7,632 bases of DNA, taken from positions 1-7,632 of the forward strand of contig CAAGGN010000248.1 of the NCBI GenBank assembly GCA_900769375.1, written 5' to 3'. The stretch is from Clostridia bacterium. Lineage in GTDB: Bacteria > Bacillota > Clostridia > Oscillospirales > Acutalibacteraceae. The notes under the pieces are model-generated. The model was given only the letters and a program-made list of their open reading frames with translations. It was not told the DNA's origin and made no database searches. Of the stretch, positions 5,529-7,632 are shown one piece after another. Both the position numbers and the translations under genes were made by a program. How positions within the stretch are numbered: the first letter of the stretch is position 1; each line of letters opens with the position of its first letter.

Positions 5529-6077
5529 ATGAAGGAATTATCCCTAAATATTCTGGATATTACCGAAAATTCTGTTAAGGCGGGGGCAACTCTTACCGAG
5601 ATTACCCTTGAGGAGACGGATAAAACCTTAATTCTTACTATTAAGGATGACGGTTGCGGTATGTCTGAGGAAACGGTTAAATCCGTTACCGACCCGTTCT
5701 ATACCACCCGTACCACCAGAAAGGTGGGGCTTGGAATTCCGTTTTTAAAATTGGCGGCCGAGCAAATAGGTGGAAATCTTGAGATTTTTTCAAAACCCGA
5801 AGCGGAGTTTCCGCTTGACCACGGAACCGTGGTTAAAGCAACGTTTTGTAAGAATCATCTGGATTTTACACCGCTGGGTGACATTATAGCAACGGTTACA
5901 ACCTTAATACAAGGCCATCCCGATACGGACTTCTTATTTATCCATAAGAAAGAAGGCGGGGAAGTAGGTCTTGATACAAGACAACTTCGTGAAGTTTTAG
6001 AGGGCGTACCTCTTAACAGTTACGACGTTATAAAATGGATAGAAGAATATTTGCGAGAGCAATATTTGGAAATTTAA
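5529..6077 (+). CDS. Stand-alone GHKL (histidine-kinase-type) ATPase of the hydrogenase cassette
   Basis: A 182-residue protein. The N-terminal ~110 residues form a GHKL ATPase of histidine-kinase type: N-box 'DITENSVKAGAT' (10-21, with E13-N14), G1 box 'DDGCGM' (40-45), F-box-like 'DPFYTTRTTR' (55-64), G2 'VGLGIPFLK' (66-74) and a final 'HGTVVKATF' strand. It starts right at the N-box, so there is no dimerisation/phospho-histidine domain and no H-box; it cannot be a self-contained histidine kinase. The C-terminal ~75 residues, rich in charged helices ('LREVLEGVPL', 'WIEEYLREQYL'), match nothing I recognise. AAGGTGA (5518-5524) precedes ATG 5529, which directly follows the PHP stop. It may act as a kinase on a neighbouring protein or as an ATP-gated switch. 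It is the last of the six inserted signalling genes; the hydrogenase subunits resume 30 bases later. Confidence 0.82.
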   Translation: MKELSLNILDITENSVKAGATLTEITLEETDKTLILTIKDDGCGMSEETVKSVTDPFYTTRTTRKVGLGIPFLKLAAEQIGGNLEIFSKPEAEFPLDHGTVVKATFCKNHLDFTPLGDIIATVTTLIQGHPDTDFLFIHKKEGGEVGLDTRQLREVLEGVPLNSYDVIKWIEEYLREQYLEI

Positions 6078-6078
6078 T
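6051..6078 (+). promoter_or_regulatory. Weak candidate internal promoter before the hndB-like gene
   Basis: TTGCGA (6051-6056, four of six -35 matches), a 16-bp spacer and TTTAAT (6073-6078, five of six -10 matches) lie across the end of the GHKL gene. They would start transcription near 6085, about 23 nt before ATG 6108. Such a promoter would let the hydrogenase subunits be expressed above the signalling genes, in line with their codon use. Matches of this quality are common in AT-rich DNA. Confidence 0.22.
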
Positions 6079-6107
6079 TTGTATTTTATGCAGAAAGGAA
6101 GATATAT

Positions 6108-6473
6108 ATGAAATCTTTGGCTGAATTGCAGGCAATCAAGGAAAAAATGAGAGACAAGGTAGTTATCCGCGAAGGCGTTAACGAAACACGCGTTGTAGTT
6201 GGTATGGCTACTTGCGGTATCGCAGCAGGCGCTCGCCCTGTTCTTAACGCGTTTGTTGAGGCCGTAAATGAGGGAGGCCTTGCTGAAAAGGTTACTGTTT
6301 CTCAGACCGGTTGTATCGGTATTTGCCAGTTTGAACCCGTTGTTGAGGTTTATGAATCCGGCAAGGAAAAGGTCACCTACGTTAAGATGACCGCCGAAAA
6401 GGCAAAAGAGGTTGTTGAAAAACACCTTAAAGGCGGCAAGGTAATTGCTGAATATACAATTTCTAACAATTAA
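6108..6473 (+). CDS. hndB: HndB-like thioredoxin-fold [2Fe-2S] ferredoxin-type hydrogenase subunit
   Basis: A 121-residue protein resembling HndB of tetrameric NAD(P)-linked hydrogenases. Residues ~1-27 form a charged helix ('MKSLAELQAIKEKM'); residues ~28-110 form a thioredoxin-like fold with 'GMATCGIAAGA' (32-42) and 'TGCIGICQFEP' (67-77). Only three cysteines are present: C36, C69 and C73. The position five residues after C36, where NuoE-like proteins have the second ligand, is Gly41. I recall this pattern as usual for HndB-type proteins, so it is probably a subfamily trait; the fourth ligand, if a cluster is bound, is not evident. The start is clear: AGAAAGGAA (6092-6100) lies seven bases before ATG 6108. 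It is followed after 14 bases by hydB. The presence of this separate subunit points to a four-subunit Hnd-like enzyme (HndABCD) and not a three-subunit HydABC. Confidence 0.85.
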   Translation: MKSLAELQAIKEKMRDKVVIREGVNETRVVVGMATCGIAAGARPVLNAFVEAVNEGGLAEKVTVSQTGCIGICQFEPVVEVYESGKEKVTYVKMTAEKAKEVVEKHLKGGKVIAEYTISNN

Positions 6474-6487
6474 TTGGAGGTAAAGTT

Positions 6488-7632
6488 ATGATTCGTGCAC
6501 ATGTACTTATCTGTGGCGGTACCGGCTGTACCTCGTCAGGAAGCCAATCTATTCAGGAAGCATTTGCTGCCAATATAGAGGCAAACGGACTTACCGAGGA
6601 AGTAAAGCTCGTTCAGACCGGATGTTTCGGTCTTTGCGCTTTAGGTCCCGTTGTTATCGTTTATCCTGACGGTACTTTCTATAGCCGTGTTACTACCGAA
6701 GATGTAAAAGAAATCGTTGAAGAGCATCTTCTTAAAGGTAGAATCGTTGAGCGTCTTGTATATAGTGATACAGGCGCCGAAGAGAAGGCAGACAATGAGG
6801 TTGTTCCTCTTAGTGAAACAGCATTCTATAAGTCACAAAACCGTGTAGTTCTCCGTAACTGCGGTGTTATCAATCCCGAAGAGATTGATGAGTATATTGC
6901 TATGGACGGTTATGCCGCCCTTGGTAAAGCTCTAACTGAAATGACTCCCGAAGAGGTTATCAAAACCATTTCCGATTCAGGTCTTCGCGGTCGTGGCGGC
7001 GGCGGATTCCCCACCGGCTTTAAGTGGTCACTCTGCGCTCCCAATAAGGCAGATCAGAAATACGTAGTATGTAATGCCGACGAAGGTGACCCGGGCGCAT
7101 TTATGGACCGTTCCATCCTTGAAGGCGACCCCCATTGTATCATTGAAGCAATGGCTATCGCAGGTTACGCTATCGGCGCTACCAAGGGTTACGTTTACGT
7201 TCGCGCTGAGTATCCTATCGCAGTTGAGCGTTTACAGAAGGCAATCGATGCCGCTTATGAATATGGTCTTCTCGGTAAGAATATCTTTGATTCCGGCTTT
7301 GATTTCGACCTTTATATCCGTCTTGGCGCAGGCGCATTCGTTTGCGGTGAAGAAACCGCTCTTATGACCTCTATCGAGGGCAACCGCGGTGAGCCAAGAC
7401 CTCGTCCTCCTTATCCTGCAGTTAAGGGTCTTTACGGTAAGCCCACCGTTGAAAACAACGTTGAAACCTTTGCTAATATTCCTCAGATTATCCTTAAGGG
7501 TGTTGATTGGTTTACCTCTATGGGTACCGAGAAATCCAAGGGTACTAAGGTATTTGCACTCGGCGGTAAGATTGAGCATACCGGCCTTGTTGAAATTCCT
7601 ATGGGTACAACCCTTCGTCATATTATCTATGA
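6488..7632 (+). CDS. hydB: NuoF/HydB-type NADH- and FMN-binding subunit of bifurcating [FeFe] hydrogenase (3'-truncated by window edge)
   Basis: Open from ATG 6488 to the window end (381 codons visible, no stop). GGAGGT (6476-6481) lies six bases before the start. Residues 1-90 form a thioredoxin-like [2Fe-2S] domain with C9-x4-C14 ('CGGTGC') and C46-x3-C50 ('CFGLC'). From ~115 on comes the NuoF 51-kDa core: 'GLRGRGGGGFPTGFKW' (165-180), the glycine-rich NADH/FMN loop; 'NADEGDPGAFMDRSILEGDPH' given in two parts, NADEGDPGAF (196-205) and MDRSILEGDPH (206-216); 'GAGAFVCGEETAL' (280-292); and 'EGNRGEPRPRPPYP' (297-310). The SLBB region and C-terminal Fe-S motifs of this family, including the usual extra ferredoxin domain, should follow beyond the edge. 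Role by family: oxidises or reduces NAD(H) at FMN and, in bifurcating enzymes, is proposed to host the flavin branch point. Alternative name hndC. Arg codons are 14 of 16 CGT/CGC, suggesting high expression. The catalytic hydA/hndD is expected next. Confidence 0.95.
   Translation, partial: MIRAHVLICGGTGCTSSGSQSIQEAFAANIEANGLTEEVKLVQTGCFGLCALGPVVIVYPDGTFYSRVTTEDVKEIVEEHLLKGRIVERLVYSDTGAEEKADNEVVPLSETAFYKSQNRVVLRNCGVINPEEIDEYIAMDGYAALGKALTEMTPEEVIKTISDSGLRGRGGGGFPTGFKWSLCAPNKADQKYVVCNADEGDPGAFMDRSILEGDPHCIIEAMAIAGYAIGATKGYVYVRAEYPIAVERLQKAIDAAYEYGLLGKNIFDSGFDFDLYIRLGAGAFVCGEETALMTSIEGNRGEPRPRPPYPAVKGLYGKPTVENNVETFANIPQIILKGVDWFTSMGTEKSKGTKVFALGGKIEHTGLVEIPMGTTLRHIIY

Noticed and set aside
1..7632. 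Mobile element, prophage or recent horizontal transfer
   Set aside because: No transposase, integrase, terminal repeats or attachment-like duplications are seen. The codon contrast in the operon follows expected expression level, not a block of foreign composition.

Overview
The window looks like chromosome from an anaerobic clostridial Firmicute, possibly a gut-type member of the Eubacteriales. The grounds are the low-to-moderate GC content, strong AGGAGG-type ribosome binding sites, a TK1-type thymidine kinase with a 'GAMxSSKTANAL' P-loop, a GH20 hexosaminidase, and above all the genes of an NAD(H)-linked, electron-bifurcating [FeFe] hydrogenase. This placement rests on remembered family resemblance, not on a search. 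All genes are on the + strand.

Left region (1-1679): the 3' end of a GH20 beta-N-acetylhexosaminidase-like gene is followed after 21 bases by tdk. A strong intrinsic terminator (1649-1679) closes this unit.

Control region (1644-1883, 240 bp, the only sizeable gap; no gap exceeds 300 bp). It holds the terminator, a 20-bp perfect AT palindrome, an 18-bp match to the redox-repressor (Rex) operator, an extended -10 promoter, and three copies of a 7-bp half-site laid over and just after the -10. A strong Shine-Dalgarno then precedes the first hydrogenase gene.

Right region (1884-7632): a tight operon of nine genes. The outer genes encode electron-transfer subunits of an Hnd/HydABC-type hydrogenase: hydC/hndA (NuoE-like) at the start, then an HndB-like protein and hydB/hndC (NuoF-like, cut by the window edge) at the end. 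The catalytic subunit hydA/hndD is expected just past the window. Between them lie six overlapping or abutting genes that look like a signalling cassette: DRTGG protein 1, an RsbW-like ATPase, a sensory-type [FeFe]-hydrogenase-like protein (HydS), DRTGG protein 2, a PHP phosphoesterase, and a stand-alone GHKL ATPase. HydS keeps the cysteines that hold the H-cluster but has lost the proton-relay cysteine, so it probably senses H2 or redox state instead of turning over H2.

Reading: the catalytic hydrogenase links NADH and ferredoxin oxidation to H2 production (or the reverse), while the embedded cassette probably reads H2 or redox state and passes it on by nucleotide- or phosphate-based chemistry. 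As I recall, related cassettes sit beside hydABC in Thermotoga and many Clostridia, so the arrangement is conserved. Its output mechanism is, to my knowledge, unexplained, and it is the best candidate here for an under-described system. Arginine codon choice differs sharply between the hydrogenase subunits (CGT/CGC) and HydS (mostly AGA/CGA), suggesting high expression for the enzyme and low expression for the sensor.
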